From Chara braunii (Eukaryota > Streptophyta > Charophyceae > Charales > Characeae): a stretch of DNA of 34,491 nt. Where the stretch lies: the NCBI GenBank assembly GCA_003427395.1, contig BFEA01000005.1:7606527-7641017 (forward strand). Reading direction: 5' to 3'. Positions 10,263 to 20,496 of this stretch are shown piece after piece; position 1 is the stretch's first letter, and the number at the start of each line of letters is the position of its first letter. The position numbers and the translations under genes are program-made. Below the pieces are notes generated by a model, which was given only the letters and a program-made list of their open reading frames with translations, had not been told where the DNA came from and ran no database searches.

Positions 10263-10757
10263 AGTTCAGGAAAATTTTGGAAAAACATGGATAACTGCTG
10301 ACCTATTGCTAGGCTACTCAAGCAGCAATTACAAGTCAAAAAGGAAAGCCACAGAAGTCCTTCGAATGCTCAGAACCCATGGAATCCCTAATAAAACATT
10401 CTAAAATTCTCTTACACTGTCTTATTCCCTGCCGAGTTCTCCCAGGCCTCATGCCCGCACCCTGCTAGGTTACAGGGCAACACGACTCGCCCCAGCTCCG
10501 GCCAGCGCAACCCTTGGTTTTCCCATGGAATGTCCACCCCAAGGCATCCCCAGATCTCTCTACCAGGCCTCACATTCCTGCTATCAACAGGTTACAGGGC
10601 AACCCCCCAGCACCGGTCAGCGTCATTCTGGCATCGAAAAACCGCAGATCCCTGAATATAACAGCATCAAAGAAGCCTACAATGAGTTGCAAGAAGTCCC
10701 CAGAATCCTAAGGCATTCTCATGACCGCCAAGAGCAACAGAGAACAAAATGAGAACC
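9549..10757 (-). mobile_element. Retroposon R copy 1 (minus strand), interrupted by a LINE fragment
   Basis: Reading the minus strand, the element ends AGGTAATGGCCCTGGTATTTC, then the shared tail (GGGCCCGGTTCCCAGCACGT, CACGAATAGACTGGAG), then an A-run (T-run 9560-9570). It closely matches the plus-strand R copy ending at 17750. Its upstream portion continues past the inserted LINE fragment (9734-10260) into the CAGGTTACAGGGCAAC monomers at ~10470-10640. There is no protein domain; it is likely non-autonomous. Confidence 0.7.
9734..10260 (+). mobile_element. 5'-truncated LINE insertion with 13-bp TSD
   Basis: Bounded by the direct repeat GGAGTTCAGGAAA at 9720-9732 and 10261-10273, the right copy following an A-run (~10228-10260). 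Internally it encodes the LINE C-terminus (YRLTFHEWAKVDPAIPMR, comparable to YRLVFNDWSTVDPAIPLR on the minus strand at ~13250). It ends with GGGACGCTGGACCCGCTTTC and CACCAATAGATGGAG. Truncation, poly(A) and TSD are the hallmarks of target-primed reverse transcription. It interrupts retroposon R copy 1. Confidence 0.85.
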
Positions 10758-12300
10758 TCTTTTTTTTTCTTCTTTTTTTTTGAGATACAGGAGCCATTAC
10801 CCGGCTTCGGCTGAGAACAGTCTGAGTACATGATGTGCTTCAGAAAACATGGGCAGGAACTACTCATGCAAAAAGCTACCACAGAGGTCCTACGAATGCT
10901 CACAACCCTAAGGATCTCTAACAAACCCTTCTAAAACTTTCCAACACAGTCTTACTCCCTGCCGAGCTCTTCCAGGTCTCACGCCCCCACCCTGCTGGGT
11001 TACAGGGCAACACGACTTGCCCCAGCTCCGACCAGCGTCGTCCCAGCAGCAACCCTTGATTGTCCCGTGGGATGCCCACCCCAAAGCATCCCCAGATCTC
11101 TCTACCAGGCCTCACGCTCCTGCATCAGCAGGTTACAGGGAAACACCCCAGCACCGGCCAGCATCGTTCTGGCATCGAACAGCCGCAGATCACCGACTAT
11201 AACAGCATCGCAACCGCCTAAGATGGATTGCTAGGAATCCCTAGAGTCCTAAAACATTCTTTTGAACATTTAGGGATAGGAAACAAGCTTCGAGTTCAGT
11301 CTATGCAAGAAGCAAACACAACTCCCAGAAGACAAACCTGGCGACCATCCTTCCAACCCCCCATTTTAACAGGCTAACCCAACCCTGGCTCACACCTTTC
11401 TGTCCTCATGACTTAACTCCCCGAGTCTCAAACCCCCTTTTCAGCTAGGGTTACAGGGCACAGCACAGCCCGCCCCAGCTTTGACTCTCGTTGTTATAAT
11501 GGATTGGAGCACCTTCCTCCCTCGACAACTCCCTCAGCCACAGTCTCCAACTAGATCACATGGCTATACCCCAACATCGGTCAGTCCTCGAAAATTGCTG
11601 GTTGCCTGCTATCCTCGGCAACTTCCCACCCATCAAGCTCCCGCTGATCCGAGTTACAGGATGCAGCAACCACGCCCCAACACCGGTCTCCGTCATCCCT
11701 GCAAAAATCTCCTAAGACATACTCAACCCAAACCAGATTCTAAATTGCCTGTTGAACCTGACAAACACTCCCCTTCACCCAGATCTACCTCTGTCCCAAC
11801 ATGACTCTCAACAACAAAATCACCATCCTTACTGCTGTTTGTCCGCCATCCATCCCGCTGGCTAGCCCTCCTCACCAGCAAGACACATGGTTACCACCCC
11901 GCCCTCTCCACATACTGCCTATACTCACCCTACCCCTATTACACAACCCTATAAACTTTGCCCACGCTTCTCCTCAAGCGACAAACCGACCTCCTCCACC
12001 ACATAGTTCGCTCGAGGAGGAGCAGTAGGGAGCAAAGCTCACAACATCGCGCAATGAAGTAGCCACATTCATCTTCATCTCATGACGAGCCGACCTCCTC
12101 CACCCCATAGCTCACAAGATGAAGGCTATCTTGGCAGCCTCCCACAACAATATATTAACAGAACTCAAAGCATGGACAACCAATCAGTTGTCATAAGATT
12201 CACACTCCAAAACGACACCCAAAAAGACACCATCCTATACCACCTGTTGGGGCGCAACCTACCTAGACATCAATCATGGGAGGTTTGAAAGAATGAGTTT
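10758..12300 (-). mobile_element. Retroposon R copies 2 and following (minus strand), tail-less variant
   Basis: A T-run at 10760-10783 is followed by the complement of AATGGCTCCTGTATCTCA, the same sequence that in copy 1 and at 17610-17640 precedes the shared LINE-like tail; here poly(A) begins at that point and the last ~100 bp are missing. Upstream are repeated GTTACAGGGCAACA monomers (about 10999, 11133, 11450). At 11856-11878 is the complement of GGGCTAGCCAGCGGGATGG, a unit also seen in the plus copy at 16108. Boundaries between copies are not resolved. Pro/Ser-rich frames at 11481-12288 have no domain signal. Confidence 0.6.
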
Positions 12301-12779
12301 AAGGATTTAGATAAGGAAAATTATCCAGTCGACAAACAGTACAGAAAGTCAGAATACAGCACTGCAAGTTTCAAAATAGGAAAATCAGTTACGAAACTAC
12401 AAACTAGTCATGTGGAATCAAGGGGAAGACACATACGAAGTTTAGGTTAGGTACCCAAGAAGGATTTTCAAAGCAGATCCTCAAACCACCGATGGAGAAT
12501 CGCTTAGCAAAACCGTGAAGAAAAGTGCTAAGAAGTCATTTCGAAATCGTACGTGATCATCGTTGAAGAAATATGCTCGGAATTCAAAACGCTATCAGTT
12601 CATCCAAAATTTTGACCTAATCAAGATTATTGCAAGGCAATTATGATGATGAATATCGCAGCTAAAGTTTTACAAGAGAAACAATCAAAAATAAAGAAAT
12701 CGAAGAATTTGAAACTACTTCGATCATTACGAACTTGAAAGAAATCATTCGTCGATATAAGAAGATTCATCTTGAGTTT
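12300..12779 (+). pseudogene. Decayed ORF, 5' part, split by LINE-A
   Basis: A/T-richer DNA with coding-like pieces in changing frames. The last ~130 bases hold an open frame (IEEFETTSIITNLKEIIRRY then KKIHLEF) running into the target site of LINE-A. Joined to 17872 it continues as SIVQHTIETS without a shift to TAG at 18130-18132. It is helix-rich and charged, with no recognised domain. Confidence 0.4.
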
Positions 12780-12792
12780 TTTTTTTTCCCCC

Positions 12793-14788
12793 TTAAAAAA
12801 TATTGCATGTGTCATCAGAAAGGAGTGATGATAAGAGCATACACTCCTTCCTAACTAACGGGAGACTCCAATCTATTGGTGGAGAGCAACACCTGCTGGA
12901 AAGCGGGTCCAGCGTCCCCTTTAATACAATGGTATAGAAAGTCCAAGTAGACCAAAATAGTTGCACTTCAGACACAGCTTCCCCCAAGGCTAATACTAGA
13001 GAACTAGCTTTGTGCCTCTTCACCCAATCTGAGCGCCAGAAAGACTTGAATACCAAACACTTAACCAATTGTAACCATAGTAACATCAGCGGAGGAAACC
13101 ATACTCTTGTACTTTCAAAGGATCTATCCGTACCAAGCAGCAGGCACAAGACAGTTACTTGGAGGGGGGGGGGAATCAGGTAATTCAGAAAGAGGTCTTA
13201 GAGGAATAGCAGGATCGACAGTACTCCAATCATTGAAAACCAACCGGTAATTCCTTTGAAGAGGCTCCCGAGCATTCTCGTGTCCTACTTCCCATATTAC
13301 ATTCCCCAACCTCCCTCCCTGGTCCCCCCCCAACCACCTTCTGTTGAATTGATTAATGTGGTCCCATATCTCATTTTGTAAGGATAAATGCTGAATTTTT
13401 TCCTTTAAGTGTTCCCATTTAATGAATAATTATGTTCGAATCTGCTGTTTGATAGTATCAGTAAAGTCTGGCCCATCCAGACGCACATTTTCCATTTCAT
13501 AGGTGCACCTTCTTGATCAAATTGCCCAAATGATCACCGTCCTTCCAATTAAGAATAGGTTAGTTGTGAATTCATCCGCTTTATTGGGATGTCAAATGTC
13601 CAAAAGGAGAGCTTTCCATTCCCACGGCTAGGGTTGAGTGGTGCCCAACTGATTCCAGATCCTATCCCACCATCTCCAGAGTCAGACCGACCCCAGACAT
13701 TGAAGAAAAATGTGCTCTATTGTTTCGGGGATGAGCTTGCAGGGAAAAGTTGATTTACAGAACTTGCACCACGGGTGAGCTATGCCTTTCTGTTCTAAGG
13801 AAGTTCTATTTATAATTCAGTCATTCGTAGGGAGGCTATCTTGGTTGTTTGGTTCTAGAGGTTTGAAACCACTTAATCCCTTTCAATTCGCCCTTACTTA
13901 TGTTGAGATTCTTATGCCATCGTTCTTCAATACGTTCTTTTAAATTAATTTTGAATGAAGCATTCTATAAGAGACTTTGACTGAGAGGGTGTGTAAGGTC
14001 CTAGGGTGTGAATGCCCCTGTTTCCCTGGGGAGGACCGAATCCAATTTTGTGGATCAAACAAGAGGTGAGAGATTAACGTCTCTGACCTAAAGGAAAACC
14101 AATTCTCTTTATCTTTCAACACTCTAATCCGGAAGAGTTGCTCATATGTGCACCATCTTATATCATCTTGTTGTCTAGGATTAAAAATTTCATCATCTTG
14201 AACATCAAAGATCGATAAGAGAATTTGCTCCGGACTATGAATCTCAATTATGTTCCCAACTATCCCTTTTTTATTACGGATTGCCACCTAGTCACAATTA
14301 AGAAGTTTGGGGCCCTTCCTCAAGATTTTGATTCAATCTAGGGGGATTAAATCAATTACTTTATCTAGGGTGACACTCTGATGGTGACAGTACCTTGATC
14401 ATGAAGGTCTGTGGGCGAACACCAATCTCTAATCTCGTGGTTCCATAGATCTTTAACTCGTATAACTCCTCTATGAATCCAACCTTTCCAAGGGGCATCC
14501 ATGCAGTGAAGGACATATCCTTAAGCATATTTGATAAACGTATTATTGAATAAGGGTTGTTGACAAACCTCCTCCCATCTCGTCGGGGGTACTTTACGTA
14601 GAAGGGGCAACCTCCTCCAGTTCTTAATTAAAGTAATCCAAAAAGGATCCCTACAGAGATCTCTCCTCAATGCTTGTCTATCTGAGAGATCCACTTTATG
14701 TGGGTACCCTGGAGAGCCTCTAGGCAGAGACCAGCAGAGATTCTCTAGCCACGTAAGGGGATTTATCTCAGCAGGCGAGGAGGATCCC
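12793..14788 (-). pseudogene. LINE-A ORF2 C-terminal region (post-RT and zinc-binding domain), decayed
   Basis: Coding is on the minus strand. From the left edge of the nested element it reads DRQALRRDLCRDPFWITLIK and PTRWEEVCQQPLFNNTFI (post-RT helical region). Then comes a segment ending near 13940. A zf-RVT-like region at about 13650-13790 shows HPWCKFC and PETIEHIFLQC, giving C-x2-C and H-x4-C ligands, then WRWWDRIW. The C-terminus lies near 13130-13330 (FNDWSTVDPAIPLRPL). In-frame stops (one just after the zinc motif) and frame changes show it is dead. This region is typical of plant L1-like ORF2. No endonuclease or RT catalytic motif is present because of truncation. Confidence 0.75.
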
Positions 14789-15094
14789 ACCGGGAGTGCT
14801 CCGCCGCCCGGAGGACCTTGCACTCCGAGACCATGATTGTGATGCGGCATGGGCTTTGCGGAGAATAGGAAACCGAGTTGGTGGCCATTGCCTGGAAAGG
14901 CAAGAGCAAGCTATGAGGGGGCGGTGGGACTTCCGCTCGTGGATAGTTGGTTTGCAAGATGACGGGTTGTCGAGTTTTTGCCTCGTCATCGAGTTTTGGT
15001 ATGGTTAGGACAACAATTGAATGACTCTCTCTCCTCTTCTATGCTGGGATTGTTTTGCGACACTTAGCAGCGCTTCTGGTAACTCGAACCCTTT

Positions 15095-15535
15095 ATGGCG
15101 ACTCGTCGGCGGGCTCGGCAGGTTTGTGCTATGACATCTCAGGCTTCACAGGTGGAAGTGGGGGGTGCCTGTTTTGTGCTTCGTAAGCCAACGAGAGTGT
15201 TTCACTTGCGGTGAAGTTGTGGTTAGCAGGGAGAGGGGAGTTTTTCTTCCCTCTCACGAAGACACTAGGGGGTGTGTTTGGGCGAAGGAAGTGCAGTGGC
15301 ATGAGGCGATCACGAGAGCGATAGGATTATAACGAGGGTGAAGGAGAAATTTTGGTACGGCACCCGCGATGTCGTGATGGACTGTGAGGTGGGCGGCGGA
15401 TAGGGTTTGATACAAGCTTTCATAGTTACGACAACGTGGGAGGTAGCCGCTTTCGAGTTGTTCGTCAACACTTTTGCACTGCTTAATCATGGTCTCGAGG
15501 GGGGGTCCTAGTAGATTCTATGTGCGGACTCACTA
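15095..15535 (+). pseudogene. Decayed ORF within retroposon R
   Basis: ATG at 15095 starts a basic frame (MATRRRARQVC). A second frame (about 15190-15332) reads CGEVVVSRERGVFLPSHEDT and VWAKEVQWHEAITRAIGL; a third (to ~15535) reads WEVAAFELFVNTFALLNHGL. The elements VFLP, WHE and a hydrophobic helix ending NHG appear in the same order as VFLS, WHEQAV and the CVNHGIP-type motif of the 21869-27079 paralogues, hinting at a very distant relative with at least two frameshifts. This is only by eye and could be coincidence. Confidence 0.28.
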
Positions 15536-16107
15536 ATTCTATGTTTCGTTTTCAGATTGCCTGATGTTAAAATCTGTGAATGGGTGGGTTTCAAAACACA
15601 ATTTGATCTTTGATGGAATGACTTAACTTAGGTCTTCTAGTAAGTTGATCTGAAGTGTGATCTTAATTTGTTGCTCATTCTCATCATCCGATTTTTTTCG
15701 CGTGGATTGTTAGGTCTTGTGATATCATAAAGATGAAATTTAATTGATGTCGTTCTTACATATCACAAATAAATTTGAGGTCCATTTCCTAATTACATAT
15801 CCTAAATAAATTCATATTTTCCGAGAACGTCGTTCCAAAATCCGCAAGTTCTACCTGCAGGAATCTGAAAGTCTAATCTCCTATAATTCCCTATTCCGTA
15901 TAACGTTTTTCTTAATCTTTGTGTTCGGAGTGCTGAAATTCGAATCTCAAATTTCTAAAAACAAATTCTACAATTCTTACTTCTGATTTTTACGTCATAA
16001 TTTGGCTCTTACTTTTGAATTCGAAACAACGTGTATCTGAGTTTTTGTTGGTTGTAGTGGGTTGTTTTGGCGGTGATGGTTGGAGATAATGCGCTCTGTG
16101 GCGAAGG

Positions 16108-17500
16108 GGTTAGCCAGTAGGGCGGGAATAGGGTACAGCAGCAGTGGGAGATGGTGGCTCAACCGCAACAGGTCTTGCCGAAGTAGGGGTGAGAATAAAT
16201 TCTGTTGGCCGATTGCAACCAGTGCCTGGAGGAGCTGGATGATGGGAACCACAACTATGGTGAGGATTGGTGACTTGTCTGTTATCTGCTGACGTGCGTT
16301 GGTCCCAGTGGTCTGCGAATGGACGAGGCCTAAACGACGCTGGTTGGTGCTGGGGCTTGGTAACGCTACCCTGTAACTCGAGCTGTACGGGGCATGAAAC
16401 CGGGTTGACAGATCTGAGAGTCGTCGAGGGTGGAAGGCGCTCTACTGTCTGTTGGTGGGCTGGTACTTAGTCAACGCTGGTTGGAGTTGGGGCGGGTCGC
16501 TCTGCCCTGTAGCCTAGCAGGGGGGGGGGTTCTGGGTTGGGTCGCGCCACCATGTAACCTAGCAGTTGGGGGTATGAGGCCTGGTAGAGATTGAGTATTG
16601 GGGTTTCGGGCGGAGGCGGATAAGGTTGGGCTGCTGAAATGCACCGGGGCAGGTGGTTTTTCATCTGAAAGCCTCAGATAATCTTTGTTGGTTTTTATTT
16701 TCTTCACAGGTTGTTGTTTGGTGGTCTTAAGAATGTTTTAGGACTCTGGGGACTCCTAGGAATTCGTTTTAGGTGGCTTCGATGATGTTATACTCAGAGA
16801 TTTGCGGCTGTTCGATGCCAGAACGACGCTGCCCGGTGCTGGGGTGTTGCCCTGTAACCTGCTGATGCAGGAGCGTGAGGCCTGGTAGAGAGATCCGAGG
16901 ATGCTTTGGGGCGGGCATTCCACGAGACAACCGAGGGTTGCTGTTGGGATGACGCTGGTCGGAGCTGGGGTGAGTTGTGTTGCCCTGTAACCCAGCAGGA
17001 TGTGGGGGTGTGAGGCCTGGAAGAGCTCGACAGGTAGTAAGACAGTGTTGGAGAACTTTGGAAGGGTTTGTTAGGGATTTCGAGGGTTTTGGAACATTTG
17101 TAGGACCTCTGCAGTCTATTCCCATGCTGCAAGTGTTCTCAGACGTTCTCAAAACAGAGATCCGGGTGAGTGGGAAAAGGAGATGGTGGGAAATCACGAG
17201 TTCTACTTGTGAGGGGGCTAGCTGGTAGGATGGGAATAGGGTATAGCGGCAGCGGAGACGGTGACTCTGCTGCAGTAAGTCTTGCCAGAGGGGCGTACAG
17301 GGGATTGATCGGTGGTGTTTGGGTCCTTTTCTGAATTGTGTATATCTTTTTGTTTCAAAAAAATGGTGGGTGGGGTCTTCAAAAAACTATCGTGGGATAT
17401 CAAGCGTCCTACTATTGAGGGGGCTAGCTGGTAGGATGAAAATAGGGTACAACAGCAGCGGAGGTGGTGGCTCTATTGCAGTAAGTCTTGCCGGAGTGAG
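16108..17500 (+). repeat. Internal direct-repeat monomers of retroposon R
   Basis: Three copies of a ~80-bp unit (GGGGCTAGCTGGTAGGATGG ... GTAAGTCTTGCCGGAG) at about 16108-16186, 17214-17295 and 17412-17498, plus five degenerate copies of a CCTGTAACC-containing unit at about 16366, 16502, 16547, 16845 and 16980. The head-to-tail monomer organisation resembles repeated 5' regions of some LINEs. Confidence 0.7.
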
Positions 17501-17871
17501 GTAAAGAGGATTGAGGGGGGGTTTCTGAGTCATTTTCTGAATTTTTGCCTATTTCTGAAGTTTGTCGTAGTAATTTCCTAAGGAGCCCCAATTTTTCTTA
17601 GCCAAAGCCAGGTAATGGCCCCGGTATCTCAACTATCAAAATTCTATGTAAATTTCCATATGGGACGTTGGACCCGGTTCCCAACACGTGCTGCTCCCCA
17701 CGAATAGATTGGAGCCTTGTTCCCATTGAAAAAAAAAAGAAAAAAATAAGAAGGATCCAAGAAGTGATGGGATTAAAGATGAGATGTTTGATCCATTGAA
17801 GGGAGAAAGTTATGGCTTGGATTTGGGGGTCAATGATCCCGAGGCCCCCTTTGGAGATTCATCTTGAGTTT

Positions 17872-18132
17872 AGTATAGTCCAACATACAATCGAGACTTC
17901 AGGACAGATAAGAGGAGAAACACCTTCCAACCATCGACACACCCCTGTCCCCTCTAAACCTCACCTCCTCGCTTTCATCGGTCGTCAAGCACTCGACCGC
18001 CTATTGGTCGACTACACCGTCGAAAAGCCGGACGATGAAGATAAATGGATCATAGCCAGGATCGCCATCACAACAGTCCACGCCACGTCACGAGCACAAA
18101 CAGCTGAACCTGCCAGCCGCCCTCGCAGGTAG
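17872..18132 (+). pseudogene. Decayed ORF, 3' part, split by LINE-A
   Basis: Continues the frame of the 12300-12779 fragment immediately after the TSD: SIVQHTIETSGQIRGET, then HLLAFIGRQALDRLLVDYTV and DEDKWIIARIAITT, to TAG at 18130-18132. No known domain is recognised. The clean rejoining of frame across the LINE-A target site is good evidence that this was coding when LINE-A landed. Confidence 0.45.
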
Positions 18133-19130
18133 TTTTAAGAAATGGAGAGGTAGGATCGTTTCCTCTGTCATCCACCCCTCGAAAACACACCTATCCCCAA
18201 ACCTTCCAGATGTTCCTCCTCTACTGAGATGTTTTTAAACTGGCCGCTCCTTCTCCTTCCTCCCTACAGCGAGTGACTCCCTGCTGCCGCCAGTCCCTCT
18301 TGGCAACAACCCCTCCCCATCCTTACCCTCCACCTCTGCCTCCTACTCGCCTAACGATAGCAATTGTCTTCTCATGTCACATCACTCTCCTGTCCGCGAC
18401 CACCCCCCTTCATCCCCTAACTAGCTCCCCACCATAGCCGCTTCTTACTGCTTCCTCGACAATCGCTGTCGATCCTCCTTGTACACACTCTACTGTGTCG
18501 CTGCTCCTCACTCGAGCGATGCCGAACACTCCTCTTGCGAGCCTTGTCGCGTCCTGAAGCAACAACTTGGTCCTTTTCAGCCACTCCTCAGGGTATCTAG
18601 AGAGAAAGAGCGTAGGAGAGAGAGAGAGAGAGAAGTGCATCCCAGGGGAGGTTGTACTCGACAGTGGAAGCAGCCCGCGGAGAGCACAGCGTGGAAGAAC
18701 GAACCATGGTTTGAAGCTCCAGTCCATTCGAACTTCTTGGGTCGGGTCGAGCCCCTCGGTCCTCCTCCTTTTTGGTCAGCCTGGTATGAAAACTTCATAC
18801 AAACCTTTCGTTCCTTCATTCTGTTTTTTTTTTTTTGTCCTGTGTACGAACTTTTCGAATCCGGCTTGCCTTTCTTTGAACCTTGAGATTCATCCGAGCG
18901 TATAGTCCTATTTTATGTTTTGTAAGTACAAGGCCATAAACAAGCTCCTTTGGAAGATCACCTTTTTTACCTTTCGCGTTTTCGACTGCGTACATCCTTC
19001 CTGTTGTCTGCCTTTCAACTTACGGACTTTAAACTCTCACTTGGAACCCACTCAATCCCAAAGGGTCCTCATAATTCAAACCTCGAAGACTGGAACCTGC
19101 TCCGGCGCTAATCCTGTCAAAAGTTGGGGA
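18133..19130 (+). other. Coding-like remnants, no supported gene
   Basis: One plus frame from about 18269 to 18886 has coding-like Ser/Pro- and Cys-rich composition but is broken by TAG near 18421 and ends in an F-rich run from a T-tract (18825-18836). A short GA run lies at 18616-18633. I cannot assign a function or boundaries. Confidence 0.3.
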
Positions 19131-19559
19131 CCATAATCGGCCGAGGGACAGTTACGGAGAACCTACGGGCTTGGGGACAGCTACCGCTACTTCTAGGGTC
19201 AGACCCCGAAACGACCCGAGGGCTGAAAAGTCCATCCGGAAACCCCTGATCGTGGACCCGCGGTGACACGATGCGGGGAGGGTGGTTCTAGTTAGGAGTG
19301 CATGACAGAGAGAGAAAAGGAGGTGGGTCAGGTGGATCAGGAGGACGGTTGAACCCAGTCAAGGAGCAGGCGGTGGGGCCATGGCGCACGTGTTGTAGAA
19401 AGGGGGCGTGACCTTCTGCCGTCGAAGGAGCCTAGCGCCCCCAACGGGCCGAGGGAAAGAGAGACACCCGACAGTCTCGCGTCGTTGTCGGGGACGTGCT
19501 TCCTCAAACAGCCTCGGCTGGCCCGAAGGACGAAGGGGGGAAGTGGAGGAGCGTGATAA

Positions 19560-19735
19560 GCAGTGGTAGGGTCGGCGAGCAATGACAGGTGTGACAGGCA
19601 GCATCAAGTACGACAAGCGGCGACTAGTGTGACAGGGACCAACAAGTGTGACCGACGTCGGCAGGTGTGACAGGCAGCCACGAGTGAGGAGAGGAAGACA
19701 GTGACGAGGGTGACAGGTGGCTGCGAGGGGTGTCT
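19560..19735. repeat. Degenerate ~26-bp repeats (GTGACAGGCAGC-like)
   Basis: About six imperfect repeats of the form GTGACAGG-x-GCxxCxAGTGTGACA. They are diverged and have no coding frame of interest. 19131-19559 before them is GC-rich with no gene seen. Confidence 0.55.
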
Positions 19736-19995
19736 TTAACTTTTTGTAACCATCTGGGGTCTTTGTCTGCAGCAGTCTGGTTTTCCCCTCGAGTACAGAT
19801 GGCCTCTCCTTCTTCTGGGTGCTTTTTGGGAAGGGGAAACGGGGCTTGTTGTTTTGCAGGTCCGCGTCGGCCCCGCTTGCGACTCCAAAATTTCAGGTCA
19901 GATCTCCTTGGGGTTTTGTTTTGGTGTGTTTTGTTTTCAAAACAGGTGGAAATAAGAAGGAAAAGGGTTTTTTGCTTGCTGCGTGTGTGGATCGA

Positions 19996-20496
19996 ATGAG
20001 GGTGAAAATTAATAAAAGAAGAGGGGTGGTTTCGCAGGAAAATCAGGTAAGTGGGTCGGCACGTGGGGAGGAAGCAAGGAGCTTCTGGGGAAGGGCCATT
20101 CAGAGGGAGCCTAGGATACATTCTGTGTGGGATCCAAGGGGTTTAATTCCTAGGGGGAGGGTCGTACCTAGCCTCCTCGATCCTCAGGGGCTAACGACAA
20201 GACCCGTATGAACAGGGAGAGAAGGAAGGGGTTCAGTAGGAAGGGTTGTCTACGGTCCGGAAGAGAGGGGTACCACCCAAAGGACCAGCCCTATGGTGGA
20301 AGTACCCCCACCACGAGTCAAGAGAAGAGAGGAAAGAGTATCCAGCCAAGAGGGGGGTTCGCAAAGGGACAACGTTTGGGAATCTGAAAGCGTAATGAGG
20401 GAGGGCTCGGAGGCCGGATCCTGGGTGGACCGGTGCCTTGCCGACTTCTCAGACTCGGGGCTTGGGGACTACTGGGACTACAATAACGAGTATTGA
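19996..20496 (+). pseudogene. Basic-to-acidic ORF upstream of the array (unknown)
   Basis: ATG at 19996 opens a strongly basic frame (MRVKINKRRGVVSQEN) to an in-frame TGA at 20209-20211, where CGA to TGA would be the simplest change. The same frame continues through PPPRVKRREERVSSQEGG and ends in an acidic, aromatic tail (LADFSDSGLGDYWDYNNEY) at TGA 20494-20496, ~166 codons in all. The basic N-terminus and acidic C-terminus are reminiscent of nucleic-acid-binding structural proteins, but no family is recognised. It lies on the same strand as, and ~600 bp before, the paralogous ORF array. Confidence 0.4.

Larger units (their letters stand above)
14789..17750 (+). mobile_element. Retroposon R, plus-strand copy nested in LINE-A
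   Basis: It ends with AGGTAATGGCCCCGGTATCT, the LINE-like tail (GGGACGTTGGACCCGGTTCC, CACGAATAGATTGGAG), and an A-run (17728-17747). The presumed 5' end lies after GGAGGATCC at ~14788, and the 3' flank is AGAAGGATCC, an imperfect ~10-bp TSD (AGGAGGATCC/AGAAGGATCC). It contains internal direct repeats and the complement orientation of the CTGTAACC monomers of the 9549-12300 copies. It has no RT, so it is non-autonomous. The 5' boundary is the weakest part. Confidence 0.6.
12780..17854 (-). mobile_element. LINE-A: 5'-truncated non-LTR retrotransposon with 17-bp TSD
   Basis: The direct repeat AGATTCATCTTGAGTTT occurs at 12763-12779 and 17855-17871. Between them, on the minus strand, the element begins at 17854 with KGGLGIIDPQIQAITFSLQW (the conserved region just after the reverse transcriptase core) and ends at 12780 with an A-run. 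It is therefore truncated inside its ORF2. A plus-strand retroposon R (about 14789-17750) is nested within it. Confidence 0.85.

Noticed and set aside
15190-15230. CFTCGE as a CCHC zinc knuckle in retroposon R
   Set aside because: The required His and last Cys are missing at the expected spacing.
18129-18268. 140-base intron (CGCAG|GTAGTT ... CCTACAG)
   Set aside because: Splicing would run into a stop (GAG TGA) at once, so it does not join the flanking frames.
19624-20121. 165-codon minus-strand frame
   Set aside because: Overlaps the plus-strand basic ORF that fits the array orientation; composition is ambiguous and no motif was seen, so the plus reading was preferred.
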